Source of the DNA: Trogon surrucura
Lineage: Eukaryota; Chordata; Aves; Trogoniformes; Trogonidae
Length of the DNA stretch: 64,000 nucleotides
Assembly (NCBI GenBank): GCA_020746105.1
Contig: CM036618.1
Coordinates: forward strand, 46,096,514 to 46,160,513
Direction: 5' to 3'
The translations under genes were made by a program, and so were the position numbers. The notes under the pieces were generated by a model. The model was given only the letters and a program-made list of their open reading frames with translations. It was not told the DNA's origin and made no database searches. Positions 61,870 through 64,000 of the stretch are shown here, piece after piece. Position 1 is the first letter of the stretch. Each line of letters opens with the position of its first letter.

Positions 61870-62130
61870 AAATTGTGGAATATTTGACCGGAGCAAACAT
61901 TGCAGAAGACGGTGCTAACGATGGTGAGGAAACCAGTTGGCATTTCTTCCCCAGTAAGGTGATGGACATGCTCTGAATTGTAAAATGGAAATGGTTATCC
62001 CCACGGAAGCGTTGCTTATTTCCAAACAGCACCACAGATGCAAGCGAAGAGGAGGGAGCACAGCTCTGGAACGTGTCCCCGTGCACTTTGAGTGCGCATG
62101 GATGCGATGGCGAGGGGGCACAACCACAAG
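61870..62130. promoter_or_regulatory. CpG-retaining patch, function unknown
   Basis: About twelve CpGs occur in 260 bases, more than in most of the window. Several short open frames overlap on both strands and none looks like a protein. The phrase 'gaattgtaaaatggaaatggttatcccc' (61976-62002) faintly resembles a MIR segment. Enhancer, unrecognised exon or old repeat are all possible. Confidence 0.25.
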
Positions 62131-64000
62131 GTTAAGCAAGTCTGTTTGCTAACTAGTTTCCTAGGTCAAAGCATGCTCTGGTTAAAGGTTAGGTGATGCA
62201 TAGAAATAGCAGAGGGGTAGAGTTTTTGACAGATGGTGGAGAGGTGAGCGGTACTATTTGCTACCTTCAGAAAACTAGCCTGTAATAGATTTGGCAACAG
62301 CAACATCCTGGCTATAAATGACCACGTTTGATTACAAGTATGGGTCATTAAATATACATGCAAGGAGCTTTTGCAAACTGTCTTCAGTATGTGAAAGAAA
62401 ATGATAAAGAAGTGTTTTAAAGATTCCCAGAAGCAAGCTGATAGTTTTAAAATACATCTGACGTATTTGAAAGACTGATTTGTCTTAGTTTTGGACAGGT
62501 TTTTATTATCTTTTCACCCCTGGAATAGCACCAGAAGTATTGTTGAAGCCTAGAAATTAATATTTTTAGAAATTTTACTTGCTTTCATCACATAGGTATA
62601 GTTAGTGAGACTTTAATAGAAAATGTTATGCAAAGCTACAGAAGCCGTATACTACCAGATCAGGGAATGATTTTGATCCTTTTATTTTCATTTTGCTACA
62701 GATTGGCTTCCCAACAACATTGTCATGCTTTAGAACTGCTGCTTGCCAGCTATACTATCTGTGTTTACAATGCCATAAGGATGTGTTATGCTACAGAGGA
62801 ACTAATAGCATTATTTATTATATCTTTATTGTAGCAATGTAATTAGCAATATTATTATTGCTAAGCATCACTATCACCTCTTGTCAGCACCATGTAACTC
62901 CAACATAAGTCACTATCTATTTTATATCCTGGACAAAATTGTTTATGTGATGCTGTCATGCTCATAATTCCTGGGGTTCTGTGGCTGTGTTCTGCCAGTA
63001 GATTGAGGATTTTTACCACAGTAAAACCACATTATGACCACATGACTTTCTGCACACAACTCTCACTTCTGGTGGTTATCTATCCTTTGATCCAGATGAT
63101 GCCACAAACTGAGGCCACTATGGAGTAAACAGGTGATCCTCAAGAACCTGAGCCTTTCTGGTTATTTTAAAACTTAGAGCAGCCTCAGTGTGGATTACAT
63201 GAAAAAGTCAGATTATCGTTACTGAAAAGTTATTTTTGTCCCTGGACTTGCACAGTGACTGTAAATGTATTTGCTGCAAAGGTTCCTTAAGCCCACTACT
63301 GAAAAAAAGAAAAAAGTATAAATTGAGTTTAGTAATCAGTGAGATGTATGGCCAGAAGTCAGATACATGGCAAAATGAGGTTTTGAGTTATGTCTTTTTT
63401 CTGTTCCCTCTAGAGTTCATATTTGTTTAAAACAATGCCACATTTCCTCCAAATGAGCAGTTTGCAGATTATTTTTGAAAATATAACTGATGAGAAAGAA
63501 CCTAAATTCTCTTTCTTTGAAGTTAGCTTCAAATTTGAAAGTGCTTCACAAACGTGGAACTCCAAAGTAGACTTTCAAATAAATGAACAGGAGCCCCACG
63601 TGCTTATTTATAATGTTTATTTCTAATGCTTCAGTGATGAGGGAGATGATGCAAAATCTGCAAGCCTGAATAATTGATATAGGTATATGTATATATGTAT
63701 TCACAGAATACATGAAAATATACTCTGGTCAATATATTATCAGAAACTAACATCAGTACAAGCCAGTACTGATGGACTGACTTGCCCATCAGTAGCAAAT
63801 AGATCAACACCTCAGATCACCAATTGCCCAAATGTAATACCTCTGTGGTGAAAACTCAAATCATCAAGTCAGCTCAGCAACAAAGATTGAGTAGAAGTTT
63901 GGGGCACTCTTGGGATGATCCAATGTTCATCATGTTACACTTATTCCCATGTGACACAGACACCTCTGAGAAGAAGGGAGAGCTCCTCCAAATAAAACAA
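62131..64000. other. Non-coding AT-rich unique sequence, right edge
   Basis: No exon or repeat family is seen. A 9-bp stem with a four-base loop (TTAGCAATA at 62843-62851 with TATTGCTAA at 62856-62864) and an AT-rich run at 63680-63700 are the only structures noted. The short open frames at 63236-63430 and 63423-63626 have no domain. Confidence 0.6.

Overview
This window looks like a piece of a bird genome that lies between genes or inside a very long intron. The evidence is the repeat content: five CR1 LINE copies, four of them ending in the short tandem octamers (ATTCTGTG or ATTCTATG) that follow the avian-type 3' end. Other interspersed repeats are sparse and the background is AT-rich. I saw no L1, Alu or B1-type repeats. 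I found no protein-coding exon that I can defend, no tRNA, rRNA or CRISPR array, and no bacterial-type gene. The longest open frame (176 codons, from 50746) is the decayed reverse transcriptase of a CR1 copy, not a host gene. The other open frames are short, low-complexity or arbitrary in composition.

Layout. Bases 1-3146 are unique sequence with one short CR1 tail (991-1063) and a double hairpin (1835-1874). A 3'-terminal CR1 fragment lies at 3147-3516. From 3517 to 18500 the sequence is mostly unremarkable and AT-rich, with microsatellites, a 22-bp perfect palindrome (14110-14131) and a denser, CpG-containing patch at 11800-12400 that includes a GC-rich stem-loop. Bases 18500-20000 form the most complex block: two G-quadruplex motifs on opposite strands, a long homopurine and poly(A) tract, homeodomain-type TAAT cores, and a CpG-enriched patch (19608-19965). 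Bases 21271-21308 are a Z-DNA-type TG/CG tract. Bases 21949-22189 hold a cluster of nuclear-receptor half-sites. From 22.2 to 39 kb the sequence is mostly plain, with possible ancient repeats. An old CR1 copy sits at 39040-39800 and a CR1 tail at 41690-41785.

Bases 43690-47130 hold three candidate regulatory blocks with POU, SOX and homeodomain motifs. A longer CR1 copy lies at 50727-51622. The rest of the window holds a 21-bp tandem duplication, a MIR-like SINE (56958-57093), a G-quadruplex built from an 11-bp duplication (57454-57475), a possible ancient amniote repeat near 60886, and another CpG-bearing patch (61870-62130).

Interpretation. The most plausible biology is a gene desert or giant intron carrying distal regulatory elements of a developmental gene that lies outside the window. 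I cannot name that gene. No new multi-gene system is visible. The items most worth testing are the nuclear-receptor cluster at 21.95-22.19 kb, the 18.5-20.0 kb block, and the POU/SOX/homeodomain blocks between 43.7 and 47.1 kb. All counts and alignments here were made by eye.
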